Positions 45,024 through 54,671 of a DNA stretch of 64,000 bases are shown piece by piece. Position 1 is the first letter of the stretch; every line of letters starts with the position of its first letter. The translations under genes and the position numbers were made by a program. The notes beneath the pieces are model-generated. The model saw only the letters and a program-made list of their open reading frames with translations, searched no databases and had not been told where the DNA came from. Where the stretch lies: assembly GCA_021800165.1 (NCBI GenBank), contig JAJYZF010000013.1, forward strand, positions 1 through 64,000. The letters run 5' to 3'. This DNA is from Planctomycetota bacterium. GTDB lineage: Bacteria > Planctomycetota > Phycisphaerae > WQYP01.

Positions 45024-45117
45024 GGGGTGCATAGTTCCGCGCGATAGCGTATACTCCCATGCAGGCAACGCGGGCCTCGCAACCGGTTCCAGATCGAGCG
45101 AAACACGGGATACCCTC

Positions 45118-45672
45118 ATGAAGATTTATACCCGTCAGGGTGATCAGGGCCAAACCGGCCTTTTTGATGGCACACGTGTATCCAAAGACCACTGGCGCAT
45201 TGAAACGTACGGCACCGTCGATGAACTCAACAGCACGCTGGGCCTGGCCGCCGCCCACTGCGCCGTGCCGGATCTGCAAGCGCTGCTGCTTAAAATTCAA
45301 CACCAGCTTTTTGATCTCGGTGCCGATCTGGCAACACCCGCCGACAGCCCCAACGCCCACCGGGTGCGCCGCATAGCAGCCGCCGATACCGAATTTCTGG
45401 AAAAGCACATCGATCTTACCACGGCGCGGCTAACGCCCCTGCGGGAGTTTGTACTGCCCGGCGGAACCATCCTGGCAGCCCAACTCCACGTGGCCCGCAC
45501 CGTATGCCGCCGGGCGGAGCGCCGCCTGGTCACACTGATGCAGCATGAAAAACTCACCCCCCAGCCGCTGATTTATCTCAACCGGTTGAGCGACTTGCTT
45601 TTCACTCTGGCCCGATTGGCCAATCATCTGGAAAACAAAATGGATGTTCCCTGGCGGCCGACCGAGCCATAA
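45118..45672 (+). CDS. pduO: Cob(I)alamin adenosyltransferase, PduO type
   Basis: A 184-residue enzyme that transfers the adenosyl group of ATP to cob(I)alamin, making adenosylcobalamin. The N-terminal ATP loop TRQGDQGQTGLFDG is clear, followed by KDHWRIETYGTVDELNSTLG, then FVLPGGTILAAQLHVARTVCRRAER, where the Arg and Glu residues bind ATP. The length is normal for the PduO/MMAB family. The start at 45118 is preceded by a weak site. No cobalamin-dependent enzyme is adjacent, so it may serve a distant mutase or reductase. Confidence 0.92.
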   Translation: MKIYTRQGDQGQTGLFDGTRVSKDHWRIETYGTVDELNSTLGLAAAHCAVPDLQALLLKIQHQLFDLGADLATPADSPNAHRVRRIAAADTEFLEKHIDLTTARLTPLREFVLPGGTILAAQLHVARTVCRRAERRLVTLMQHEKLTPQPLIYLNRLSDLLFTLARLANHLENKMDVPWRPTEP

Positions 45673-45673
45673 A

Positions 45674-46879
45674 TCAGTGCTCTCCCACCGCAACGGCCAT
45701 TGGTCGCGCCGCGGCAAATTCCACCGCAAAGGGATAAATCGCCTGATAAATGCGCCGCCCCCCCACCACCACCGCCAGCCGCCCCTGCCAGCGCAACATC
45801 ACGCGGGCCGGCTTAATCTTAAATTTGGGAATGGCGCTTAGTTCAGTCGGCAATTCATAGCCCGCCGCTCCCGAGACCGGATTTTCCGCCTTGGCCATCG
45901 CCGATACCACCAGCGGCTGGGCCGAACACCACGGGATATCCTCCACCAACTGCGAACCCGAGCGCAACAAATCGCTCACAAAGAGTGTTTGCCGATGGCA
46001 ACTCATTTCCAAAACAATTTGTTCCACCCTCATGCTGCGCCGAAACCGCTGCACCAGACGAACCTCCACGGTTTGCCCCATTTTTGGCCGGGCATGGTTG
46101 ATGGTTACCACTGGTTCATGGAGCCGTCCGAAAATCCACAGCCACCGCAGACTCATTACCAGCGGTACCAAGGCCAGCACCACACCAACCACCAAACCCA
46201 CCACCGCCAGAAATTGATAGTGTCGGCCGGCCATGACAAAGTATTGTCCGAAAGTCAGGGCCATCACCGCCAACCATGCCAGCAACACCCCCAGCCAAAA
46301 GCCCAGCTCTCCGCCGATCGTATGCCGCGGTTGCAATTCAAACCATCCCTCCGCACTCGGTTGCATATTCGCATTTGGATTCGGACCAATTAACGGTGCC
46401 AGCACGGTACGCCCGGCCCACAGCACCACCAGGGCCATCATCACCGGCACCAGCACCATCCAATAGAAGGCAAAAGAAAAAGGCCGTGCCAAAAGAGTCT
46501 CCTGCGGATCTTGCGGGTTGTACCAAACCCGCACCCTGGCCCCGATCGGATAACGGCGGAGAATGGCCGCGGCCCATTGCCTGGTCCCCACCCGCCCATG
46601 ACCATGGATGGCATGACCGCTGTAAACCTTCCCCCCCACCGCATATTGATACGTCAATCGCGGCTGGTAATACCAAAAGCCATTGGACTTGATGGTATTG
46701 ATCCGGGAGGTCACAATTCTCCCCGGCACCGCCTGATACGTATGATCCACGCGCCATTGTCTGCCGATGCCATAGATGCCCCCCGCCACAATCACCAGCA
46801 ACACCACCCCCACGCCCCAGAGCACAATGCGGGCGGTGCGCTTAAGCAATACCCTCCGATCTGTTGTGGGCTGGGTCAC
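45674..46879 (-). CDS. DUF3592 membrane protein
   Basis: A protein of about 401 residues. After an N-terminal helix (about 20-42) comes a DUF3592-type segment: VPGRIVTSRINTIKSNGFWYYQPRLTYQYAVGGKVYSG ... GARVRVWYNPQDPQETLL. Helices follow at about 145-170, 200-222 and 228-250. The remaining C-terminal beta-rich domain is of unknown fold. The DUF3592 role is not established. I prefer the GTG at 46879 because AGGAG lies five bases upstream, and the listed start at 46897 lacks this. It is convergent with the adenosyltransferase gene (one base between stops). Confidence 0.75.
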   Translation of the reverse strand: MTQPTTDRRVLLKRTARIVLWGVGVVLLVIVAGGIYGIGRQWRVDHTYQAVPGRIVTSRINTIKSNGFWYYQPRLTYQYAVGGKVYSGHAIHGHGRVGTRQWAAAILRRYPIGARVRVWYNPQDPQETLLARPFSFAFYWMVLVPVMMALVVLWAGRTVLAPLIGPNPNANMQPSAEGWFELQPRHTIGGELGFWLGVLLAWLAVMALTFGQYFVMAGRHYQFLAVVGLVVGVVLALVPLVMSLRWLWIFGRLHEPVVTINHARPKMGQTVEVRLVQRFRRSMRVEQIVLEMSCHRQTLFVSDLLRSGSQLVEDIPWCSAQPLVVSAMAKAENPVSGAAGYELPTELSAIPKFKIKPARVMLRWQGRLAVVVGGRRIYQAIYPFAVEFAAARPMAVAVGEH

Positions 46880-47103
46880 TGCGGCTCCTGAAGACACGCC
46901 AAAGCACGGCGCAAATATCCATCCGCCGCCGCTACGCTACCTGGCGGCAACGTCCATAAGCCGCGACGATGGACACCCTGTTGATGGCACCGTCGCCACC
47001 GCTGGGCGTAGGGTAATCTTCGTCGAATCCAGGCCCAAACGCCAGCGCGTCCCGCCCGCCGTTGCCCATATACCCAAAGCCGCGTTCCTATCGTCTTAGA
47101 CTT

Positions 47104-47934
47104 TTATATTCTGGTCTCCTCGGCCATACGCCGCACCGCGCCGTCGCTGTACACCAGCGGAAAATGCGCCCCTTCAATGACCGTGCCCACTCCCGCCTGA
47201 GCTTGGGCGATAAATGGCTCCATCGGATGGTTGACCACCTTGCAATACACACTGCGTTCATTCATATAATGCAGGGCAATGGCCCGTCGAGGCCTCCCGC
47301 TGCGGTTGGCATGGGAACCATGCCAGGTCAACGAATGGTGGAGGTGCATATTCCCCTTTTTAACAGGACACAGCCGCACTTCCAGGGTGTGGCCCTGAAA
47401 AGTTTTGGGCATGGCCTCAAAAGATTTAATCTGATGGAGAAACTCGATGGTGTTGCCCCATTGATGCGAACCCGGAATCATCGACATACATCCGTTATCC
47501 ACATCCGCATCATCCAGCGCAATCCAAGCCGTAACCTGCTGATCCTTGGGGGTTAAGCAGGGCCAATAGGGGCTGTCCTGATGCCACATATTCACGCCCC
47601 CGGTACTCACCGGCTTGTATTGAATCTGGTCATGCCATAGCCGCAGTTGCTTACCCTCAAGCACCTGCTTCACCGCTTCCACCACGGGCGGATGAAACAC
47701 CAACTGGCGAAACAGCTCCGACGCCTCCCAGATATTCACCACCTGCCATACCGGGGCCTCCGCCTTATTTAAGTTGCTGATGCTTACGGGTTGCGGCGTA
47801 CCGGGTTTGTCCTTATCCGCCAGCACACGCAGCACTTCCTGGGCCAGTGCGTCCGCCTGCGCTTCGGAAATAACCTTGCCTCCATTGACAAACCCATTGC
47901 TGCGAAAATCCTCTACCTGCTCTGTGGTAAGCAT
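47104..47934 (-). CDS. Phytanoyl-CoA dioxygenase family oxygenase
   Basis: A 276-residue Fe(II)/2-oxoglutarate dioxygenase of the PhyH family. MWHQDSPYWP holds the metal-binding His-x-Asp, DADVDNGCMSMIPGSHQWG is the typical central strand, and LTWHGSHANRSGRPRRAI has the distal His and the 2-oxoglutarate-binding Arg. In planctomycetes these enzymes hydroxylate unknown small substrates, often beside AraC regulators, as here. The ATG at 47934 follows AGGAGTTTTG, and the listed 48063 start adds 43 residues unlike the family. It is intact, unlike the pseudogene at 22.3 kb. Confidence 0.85.
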   Translation of the reverse strand: MLTTEQVEDFRSNGFVNGGKVISEAQADALAQEVLRVLADKDKPGTPQPVSISNLNKAEAPVWQVVNIWEASELFRQLVFHPPVVEAVKQVLEGKQLRLWHDQIQYKPVSTGGVNMWHQDSPYWPCLTPKDQQVTAWIALDDADVDNGCMSMIPGSHQWGNTIEFLHQIKSFEAMPKTFQGHTLEVRLCPVKKGNMHLHHSLTWHGSHANRSGRPRRAIALHYMNERSVYCKVVNHPMEPFIAQAQAGVGTVIEGAHFPLVYSDGAVRRMAEETRI

Positions 47935-48104
47935 TGCAAAACTCCTGGTTCCAGGCCCGCGGGCCTTTCGGGTATCTCCGGCCCGCCCGGGACCGCCGAC
48001 ATCCACTGCCGCCGTAAAAATCCCCGCCGCGCCATACCCCTTCATTCTGCCACCCGCAGCCACGCCACTCCATAGCCCCGGGGATCATCTGTTGGCTCCG
48101 CGGA

Positions 48105-49031
48105 TCATCGCCGCTTTGCCTGTTCCGCACGACCCGCCAGCGCCATGCGCCGATATTCCGTCGGCGGCAAACCATCCAGCCGCGTAAAGGCCCGCGAAAA
48201 CTGAAACACATCCGCAAAACCCAACTCCCTGGCCACCTCTTTCACCGACATTCCCACATTCCCAAGCAACTGCCGGGCCTTTTCCATCCGGCGCTGCTGC
48301 TGATATTCCCGGGGCGAATACCCGGTCCACCGCCGAAAGACACGGTTAAAATGGGCCCGCGAAAGTCCCGCCAACGCCGCCAACGCGTTAAGATCCGCCC
48401 GCTCCGCAAGATGATGGTCGAACCAGTTGAGTACCGGCTGCATGCGTACCGCCAGAACCACATCGCCGCCGGTACCGCCGGAGTCCGGCCGGGTTAAAAG
48501 CCGCCACAAAATATCCAGCAGCGTCATCCGCGCTTCCAACCTGCCCAGAGGCGTGGACGCGGCGTGGGCCTGCACCACCCGCTCAAACAACCTCATCAAC
48601 GGATTCACCCGCGACAGACGGATGTTCCCAGGCACGGTCAGACCCCCCTCCAGCAGTACCGCGTAAGGCCGGCGCTGATCAATGCGTGATCCACCCGGGC
48701 AGGCTTGCCGCCCGAAATCAAAGTGCACCGCGATATGCTCGCACGGCCTTTCATCGGTTGAATGCAACCGATGCGGTTGAAACGGTGGAATTAAAAATAG
48801 CGACCCCGGCCCAAAATCGACCACCCCAGCGGAGGTCTCAAAGCGCCCCTGGCCGCCCAGCAGCAGCACAAACTCATAATCAAAAATAATCCGCCAGTCC
48901 ACATGCAACGGCCCCGCCAGCCGATGCGCTATGCGAATCAGTGGATTCACACGCTCCAGCGGTACCGGAATTAAACGCTGCGGACGCAATTTGCCAAATG
49001 GTGCCGTTCGCTCAATCGCCATCAACTTCAT
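48105..49031 (-). CDS. AraC-family transcriptional regulator
   Basis: A 308-residue regulator. The cupin sensor spans about residues 30-130 (WRIIFDYEFVLLLGGQGRFETSAG, GSLFLIPPFQPHRLH). The C-terminal double HTH is LNALAALAGLSRAHFNRVFRRWTGYSPREY and VKEVARELGFADVFQFSRAFTRLDGLPPTEYR. It lies 170 bases upstream of the PhyH oxygenase gene in the same direction and probably controls it, since this pair is common in planctomycetes. The ATG at 49031 has GGAG seven bases before it, and an alternative ATG is nine bases further in. Confidence 0.87.
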   Translation of the reverse strand: MKLMAIERTAPFGKLRPQRLIPVPLERVNPLIRIAHRLAGPLHVDWRIIFDYEFVLLLGGQGRFETSAGVVDFGPGSLFLIPPFQPHRLHSTDERPCEHIAVHFDFGRQACPGGSRIDQRRPYAVLLEGGLTVPGNIRLSRVNPLMRLFERVVQAHAASTPLGRLEARMTLLDILWRLLTRPDSGGTGGDVVLAVRMQPVLNWFDHHLAERADLNALAALAGLSRAHFNRVFRRWTGYSPREYQQQRRMEKARQLLGNVGMSVKEVARELGFADVFQFSRAFTRLDGLPPTEYRRMALAGRAEQAKRR

Positions 49032-49113
49032 CAACCAACTCCAATCTCCCAACCCCGCTCCCGCTGCGCCATTTGTGCCTCCCAGCCGCGCCGGGATGCT
49101 CCGGCCATCGCCG

Positions 49114-50595
49114 TCATCCTCCTGATTCCCCACTCCTCGCAGCCGCCGCCACATATCGGGCAATGGCCGCCAGCCGAGCCGGCCCATGATCCACCAGCGG
49201 TGCCGGATAATTGCGGCCTATGACACACCCGACCTGCTTTTGTAACGCCGCAGACATCCGCCACGGCTGGTGAATGCTTTGAACCGGTACGCCGCCAAGT
49301 TCGGGCAACCACCGCCTCACAAAAACACCCTGCGGATCAAAACGCTGGCCCTGCAAAATCGGATTCATCACCCGAAAGTAAGGTGCGGCATCGGTTCCGG
49401 TGCCCGCACTCCATTGCCACCCCCCCACATTGCTGGCCTGATCATAATCGACCAGCCATTGCCGGAAAAAATCCTCCCCCACCCGCCAGTGAACATCCAA
49501 ATCCTTCACCAGAAACATGGCGGTAATCATGCGCAGCCGATTGTGCATCCAGCCCGTCGCCGCCAGCGCGCGCATGGCCGCATCCACAATCGGATAGCCC
49601 GTCTCACCACGGCTCCATGCGGCCACCCGATCCGGCCTTTCCGGCCAGGCCAACCTGGCGTAGCGCCGTTGAAAGGCCTCCGTCGCCGTATGCGGATAAT
49701 GGAACAAAATCATGCGGTAAAATTCCCGCCAGATCAATTCCGCCAGCCAGGTCCCCGGCCCACCACGCTGGTCAAGCGCGGCCCCGCCACGCAAAGCCGC
49801 CACCACACACTGCCGAATGGAAACAGTCCCCGCATTCAAATGTGCCGACAATCGGGAACTACCCTCCACCGCCGGATAATTCCGCTGCGTCGCATACGCC
49901 CGCATAGGCCGCCCGCTAAACCCGGCCAGCATCGCCGCGGCACCCGATTCACCTGTGGGCAACGAATCCTCTACCGTAGCGTAACCCCAAGCACTCGCCG
50001 CGGGCACCGTATCGGCAGCGCAGCATAAGCCGGTTCCACGACGCGGCAGACCCGCCGCCTGCGTCGGCTTGGCCGCCAGGGCCGCCAGCCACGCCCGTTT
50101 GTACGGTGTAAACACGTGGTACACACTCTCCGCCCCCGTCAAGAGTTCAAATTCCTCAAAAATAACGGCGTCCTTGCACGCCCGCACCTGCATCCCCGCA
50201 TCCTGGGCCAACCGCGTCAACCGTCGATCCAGCGCCATTTGCCCCGGCTCATACTCTTTATTGAAAGTGATGCCGTGGGCCCGCAATTCTCTGGCCAAGG
50301 CCACAAGGGCCGCAGCAGGATCCGCACTCGTCAGAATTCTTAAGGGAATATTCAGATCCAGCAGCGTGCGCCGCAACTCGGTCAGCGCCGCCAGCCAGAA
50401 CCGCGCCTGAAATGGTCCCATGCAGCCCGCCGTGCTGGGAAACCAGCGGGTATCAATCACAAACACGCCCACCACGGCATCCGCCAGTCGGGCCGCCGCC
50501 GCCAACGCCGTGTTGTCACGTACACGAAAATCACGTCTGAACCAGTGCAGATAAACCGACAGAAACAGCCTCCTGGCCAGGCGACGGGCATCCAC
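49114..50595 (-). CDS. phrB: Deoxyribodipyrimidine photolyase, class I type
   Basis: A protein of about 490 residues of the DNA photolyase/cryptochrome family. The antenna domain starts YLHWFRRDFRVRDNTAL. The FAD domain has TWLAELIWREFYRMIL, ATGWMHNRLRMITAMFLVKDL and DYDQASNVGGWQWSAGTGTDAAPYFRVMNP, all family signatures. It repairs UV-made cyclobutane pyrimidine dimers with blue light. The start is uncertain: TTG 50622 is listed, GTG 50595 is the nearest standard codon to the conserved N-terminus, and a CTG at 50562 right after AGGAGG would give the most typical length. The cofactor binding mode is not readable. Confidence 0.9.
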   Translation of the reverse strand: MDARRLARRLFLSVYLHWFRRDFRVRDNTALAAAARLADAVVGVFVIDTRWFPSTAGCMGPFQARFWLAALTELRRTLLDLNIPLRILTSADPAAALVALARELRAHGITFNKEYEPGQMALDRRLTRLAQDAGMQVRACKDAVIFEEFELLTGAESVYHVFTPYKRAWLAALAAKPTQAAGLPRRGTGLCCAADTVPAASAWGYATVEDSLPTGESGAAAMLAGFSGRPMRAYATQRNYPAVEGSSRLSAHLNAGTVSIRQCVVAALRGGAALDQRGGPGTWLAELIWREFYRMILFHYPHTATEAFQRRYARLAWPERPDRVAAWSRGETGYPIVDAAMRALAATGWMHNRLRMITAMFLVKDLDVHWRVGEDFFRQWLVDYDQASNVGGWQWSAGTGTDAAPYFRVMNPILQGQRFDPQGVFVRRWLPELGGVPVQSIHQPWRMSAALQKQVGCVIGRNYPAPLVDHGPARLAAIARYVAAAARSGESGG

Positions 50596-50695
50596 CAGCG
50601 CCCCCACCCTCACCTTTACCAACTCGCCCGAGTTAACCCACAGTGGCGAGCCAAGCCGGGCTGCACGCCATCAAACACCGCCTGAGCCTTTTTCC

Positions 50696-51835
50696 CTACG
50701 GTGACTTAGGGGCCGGAACAAGTTGTGTACCCAGCATATCCAGGTCGTGCTGTAATCTCGCCCTCAGACGCTTGCGCACCGCGGCGGACAACTGTGATTT
50801 TCTGACAAATAAATTCAGATGAATGCCGCCCGCCAAAGGAATGCGAATCATCCCCATGATCGGATCCCCCGGTCGCGGCCCCACCGCGCTTAGCGGCCGG
50901 GGCGGCGCAATCACCAGATGCTCGCCCTCAATCCGCCACGTCATGCCCGTGGCCCCGCTGATCGCCGCCAGCGTCTGTTCCGCGCTGCCCCCGTCGGACC
51001 GCACATTCACCGTCGGAATGGCCAGATATAAGCCGGGAGCCGGGGCCAACCACAGGCCCGTCGCCCGCGCCAGATCCGCCAGCACCACCTGCAATGGCGC
51101 ATTGGCCGCGTGCACAAACACCGGCCGATGCAGTTGATGCCGCACCCACCGCGCCGCGCTGCTGACAAAAATCCGATCATGCCGCACATACCATACACAA
51201 TGCAAGGCCCGCGCATACGTATCTAAGGCCTGGGCCGCGGATTCCGGCAATTCCCGCCGCACCGCCGCCACAGCCGTGGCCTGCAAGGCCGCCGATACTA
51301 TCGGCAACCGCACCGCCGGTATGGGCTGGCCCAGTTGTTTCGCCAGATCCGCCGGCCATTGCGGATCAATCTGGACCACCGTTGACCCAGATACCGCCCG
51401 CAGCAAGTTAAGCTCCACCCAGGTGGCGCGCCGCCCGGTGCGCCGCAAGGCCCGCGAGGGCATCACCACCAACCGCCCGCCCACTTGGCGAATTCGCAAC
51501 GCCAGTTGGCTGACAATCGACTCCATCGCCGCCCGTACCGACACCGCTTTGAACCGGGCACTGATCAACGTGCGATCTCCCAGCGGCAAAAGCTGATAAA
51601 CGCGCTGCTGCACGTCAATGGAAATGCGGGCTTTGTCGGCCAGCGTCGCAAAGGCCTGCGGCACCGTGCAGGTTTTCAGATTCACACTGATGCGTTGGGC
51701 CAGCCTGCGCTGCAGGTAGATGGAATTTTCCCTCTTCACCGCCGCGGTTGTGGCCGCCGCCCCCCAAGAAGTCCCCGGCCCCAGCGCCAGCAACGCCAGC
51801 GCCACGCCCAACATCCATCGTGATTGCCGTGCCAT
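50696..51835 (-). CDS. Exported protein with STN-like domains
   Basis: A 379-residue protein with a signal peptide (residues 1-25, ALALLALGPGTSWGA). Two stretches look like the short N-terminal domain of secretins and TonB receptors: ISVNLKTCTVPQAFATLADKARISIDV (about 50) and VFVHAANAPLQVVLADLARATGLWLAP (about 245). Such domains act as periplasmic contact sites. No secretin barrel follows, so it may be a stand-alone accessory of a secretion or pseudopilus machine. The ATG at 51835 follows GGAGAAA; the listed 51856 start is less well placed. It is 31 bases after purB and may be co-transcribed. Confidence 0.65.
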   Translation of the reverse strand: MARQSRWMLGVALALLALGPGTSWGAAATTAAVKRENSIYLQRRLAQRISVNLKTCTVPQAFATLADKARISIDVQQRVYQLLPLGDRTLISARFKAVSVRAAMESIVSQLALRIRQVGGRLVVMPSRALRRTGRRATWVELNLLRAVSGSTVVQIDPQWPADLAKQLGQPIPAVRLPIVSAALQATAVAAVRRELPESAAQALDTYARALHCVWYVRHDRIFVSSAARWVRHQLHRPVFVHAANAPLQVVLADLARATGLWLAPAPGLYLAIPTVNVRSDGGSAEQTLAAISGATGMTWRIEGEHLVIAPPRPLSAVGPRPGDPIMGMIRIPLAGGIHLNLFVRKSQLSAAVRKRLRARLQHDLDMLGTQLVPAPKSP

Positions 51836-51866
51836 TGAATTTCTCCGTAATTTCACCCGCGCCGCC

Positions 51867-53306
51867 CTACACCTTCAAGGCCACCTGATGTTCCAATCGG
51901 CCTACGTAACGATGGCGGATCGGTGCCACCGTGTTGGCGATGAACTCATCCACCTGTTCCACTGAGCGCCCAATGTAACGCCGCGGTTCCATGATCTTAT
52001 CCAGTTCCACCGCCGCAAACGCCGGATCCTGCCGCAGTCGCAGCAGCAAATCATTATCCAAACCCAGGTCCTTCACCCGCCCCGCCGCCGCCAGCGAATG
52101 TTTCCGAATTTTCTCGTGCAGATCCTGCCGATCACCGCCGGCCTTGGTTGCCGCCATCAGAATATTCTCCGTGGCCATAAAAGGCAGCTCCGCCATCAAA
52201 CGCTGATTGATCACCCGCACATTCACCACCAGTCCCCGCACCACATGAATCAAAATATCCAAAATGGAATCCGCCGCCAAAAACGCCTCCGGCACCGACA
52301 ACCGCTTGTTGGAAGAATCATCCAGGCTGCGCTCAAACATCTGCTGCCCCGCCGTGAGCATGGGTTGCAAAGCCAGCCCCATGAGCCAGCGTGCCAGGCC
52401 CGTCACCCGCTCGCTTAAAACCGGATTCCGTTTGTAGGCCATCGCCGAGGACCCCACCTGCTCATCTTCGAGCGGTTCATCCACTTCCTTAAACGCCGCC
52501 AGAATCCGAATGTCTTGCGACATCTTCTGCCCCGCGGCCGCTATGACCGCCAAACTCGCCAGAATTTGGGCATCAATCACCCGTGGGTACGTTTGGCCCG
52601 TTACCGGATGCACCCGCTGAAACCCCAGCCGCTCGGCCACCAGTTGTTCCAGCCGCTGGACCTTGCCATGATCGCCATCAAATAGTTCCAGAAACGAAGC
52701 CTGTGTGCCCGTGGTGCCCTTAATGCCGCGCAGCATCAACGTTTCCATCCGCAATTCAATATCCGCCAGCGCCAGTACAAAATCATAGCACCATAAAACC
52801 GCGCGCTTGCCCAGGGTGCTCGGTTGGGCCGGCTGCAAGTGGGTGTAGGAAAGCACCGGCAAGTCCTTCCATTGCTGGGCGAAGCGCGCCAGGCTGTCGA
52901 TAAGATTGGCCAGTTTCAAACGGATAATTTCCAGCCCGTCGCGCAGCAGCAGCACATCCGTGTTGTCCACCACATCCATGGAAGTCGCGCCCAGATGAAG
53001 AATCGGCTTGGCCAAAGGAGCCGCTTTGGCAAAAGTCTGCAAGTGGGCCATCACGTCATGGCGAAGACGCTGCTCCTGCCGCGCCGCTTCCTGATAGTCG
53101 ATGTCGTCCAGATGCGCACGCATCTGCTTAATCTGCTCATCCGTGATCGCCAACCCCAACTCCTTCTCCGCTTCCGCCAGAGCCAGCCAGACCCGTCGCC
53201 AGGTCGAAAACTTGCGCTGCGGCGAAAATACTTCCAGCATCTGCGCGGAAGCATTACGTGTTACCAAGGGATTTTCGTAAACACGGGAAGAAATTGATGC
53301 AGACAT
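51867..53306 (-). CDS. purB: Adenylosuccinate lyase
   Basis: A 479-residue member of the fumarase/aspartase superfamily. The signature loop GSSAMAYKRNP is at about 283, the catalytic His region is SYTHLQPAQP (about 155), and HDVMAHLQTF and ILHLGATSMDVVDNTD are further conserved strips. It catalyses two steps of purine synthesis, the cleavage of SAICAR and of adenylosuccinate, in the cytoplasm. I chose the ATG at 53306 because AAGGA is eight bases upstream; ATG 53312 is too close to that site. The listed 53408 start is not supported. Confidence 0.94.
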   Translation of the reverse strand: MSASISSRVYENPLVTRNASAQMLEVFSPQRKFSTWRRVWLALAEAEKELGLAITDEQIKQMRAHLDDIDYQEAARQEQRLRHDVMAHLQTFAKAAPLAKPILHLGATSMDVVDNTDVLLLRDGLEIIRLKLANLIDSLARFAQQWKDLPVLSYTHLQPAQPSTLGKRAVLWCYDFVLALADIELRMETLMLRGIKGTTGTQASFLELFDGDHGKVQRLEQLVAERLGFQRVHPVTGQTYPRVIDAQILASLAVIAAAGQKMSQDIRILAAFKEVDEPLEDEQVGSSAMAYKRNPVLSERVTGLARWLMGLALQPMLTAGQQMFERSLDDSSNKRLSVPEAFLAADSILDILIHVVRGLVVNVRVINQRLMAELPFMATENILMAATKAGGDRQDLHEKIRKHSLAAAGRVKDLGLDNDLLLRLRQDPAFAAVELDKIMEPRRYIGRSVEQVDEFIANTVAPIRHRYVGRLEHQVALKV

Positions 53307-53622
53307 CGGCATATCCTTGAAAAAAGCTCCGACCCGGAGCCGGATGGAATAATAGCATAAATCCCGGAAAACTTGAATTGCCGCCGAAGCTTCCCGCGCC
53401 CTGGCCAATCACCGTCGTGTAAGCCGTTTAGGCTGTGGATCGCCCATCCGTTCTTGGCGCCTTCGCGTTTTCGGGTTTAAGATTTACCCCCGACGCGTGG
53501 CCACCGCCGACGCCCCAACATTAGAAAACACGCCTCCCCGCGGGTATACTGCCTTGGCGTTGGCCAAACGGCTGCGGCACCCGTTCGCTGCCGCAACCGC
53601 AGCGCCGATGGGGTTATAGCTC

Positions 53623-54543
53623 ATGAGTCTGAATTTTCAACCCGCCGTTTCTCTGCCGGTCGTCTCTGCTGCGCCGCCCGATCATACGCAGCCCGGCCGC
53701 AAGCCACCATGGCTAAAAGTGAAACTTCCCGGCGGCCACGGCTACACGCGCCTGCGGGCCATCGTGGATGAAAATCGTCTCCACACCGTCTGCGAATCGG
53801 CCCGCTGCCCCAACTTGGGTGAATGTTGGGGCCGGGGAACCGCCACCGTTATGATTCTCGGTGATGTCTGCACGCGAAGCTGCGGGTTTTGCCATATTGC
53901 CACCGGCCGGCCACCCGTACTCGACCTTGATGAGCCGCGACGGGTTGCTCAGGCCGCCGCCAAGTTGAATCTCAAGCACATGGTAATCACCTCCGTCAAC
54001 CGCGACGAATTGGCCGATGGCGGTTCGACGATATGGGCCGATACCATCAGCGCCGTCCGCCAGGCCTCGCCGACCACCCGCATTGAAGTGTTGATTCCCG
54101 ATTTTTGCGGCCACTGGGTGGATTTAGACCGCGTACTGGCGGCCAAGCCCGATATCCTCAACCACAACATGGAAACCGTGGCCGGCCAATATCCGCGGGT
54201 GCGACCGCAGGCCAAATATGCCCGTTCCCTGGAACTGCTCCGGCGGGCCAAGGACCAGGGCTTTACCACCAAAACCGGCTTAATGCTGGGCATTGGCGAA
54301 CAACCGGACGAATTGCTCCAAGCCCTGAAAGATATCCGGGCCGCACGGGTGGATATCCTTACGCTGGGCCAATACCTCCAACCCACACGAGACCATTTAC
54401 CCATCGACCGCTGGGTCACACCCGAAGAATTTGCCCATTGGAAAACTCTGGGACTGGAACTGGGCTTCACCGTGGTGGAATCCGGCCCGCTGGTCCGCTC
54501 CAGTTATCATGCCGACGAACAAGCTTCATCCGCTCATTTTTGA
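53623..54543 (+). CDS. lipA: Lipoyl synthase
   Basis: A 306-residue radical SAM enzyme that inserts two sulfur atoms into octanoyl groups on lipoate-dependent enzymes. The auxiliary-cluster Cys set is CESARCPNLGEC, the radical SAM motif is CTRSCGFC, and the C-terminal RSSYHA motif supplies the auxiliary-cluster Ser. The first 27 residues before PPWLKVKLPGG are a variable extension. It is divergent from purB, and the 316-base gap between them must hold both promoters; no clear box stands out apart from GGTATAC near 53541. No lipB is adjacent. Confidence 0.95.
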   Translation: MSLNFQPAVSLPVVSAAPPDHTQPGRKPPWLKVKLPGGHGYTRLRAIVDENRLHTVCESARCPNLGECWGRGTATVMILGDVCTRSCGFCHIATGRPPVLDLDEPRRVAQAAAKLNLKHMVITSVNRDELADGGSTIWADTISAVRQASPTTRIEVLIPDFCGHWVDLDRVLAAKPDILNHNMETVAGQYPRVRPQAKYARSLELLRRAKDQGFTTKTGLMLGIGEQPDELLQALKDIRAARVDILTLGQYLQPTRDHLPIDRWVTPEEFAHWKTLGLELGFTVVESGPLVRSSYHADEQASSAHF

Positions 54544-54671
54544 ACCACCCTCGCCAACCCTTCCACCCCTTCTCTCGCGCTAGCGCTTGGTCCCAGCCCG
54601 CCAGGCCCAGTCGATGGCCGCAGGCTCCCGCCCGCTACCATTGCCCGAGCGTTTACGGTAAAATCGACCCC

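Noticed and set aside
54105-54671. N-terminal part of the 383-residue plus ORF
   Set aside because: It overlaps lipA in another frame and is Pro/Arg/Gly-rich; the real start is the ATG pair at 54672.
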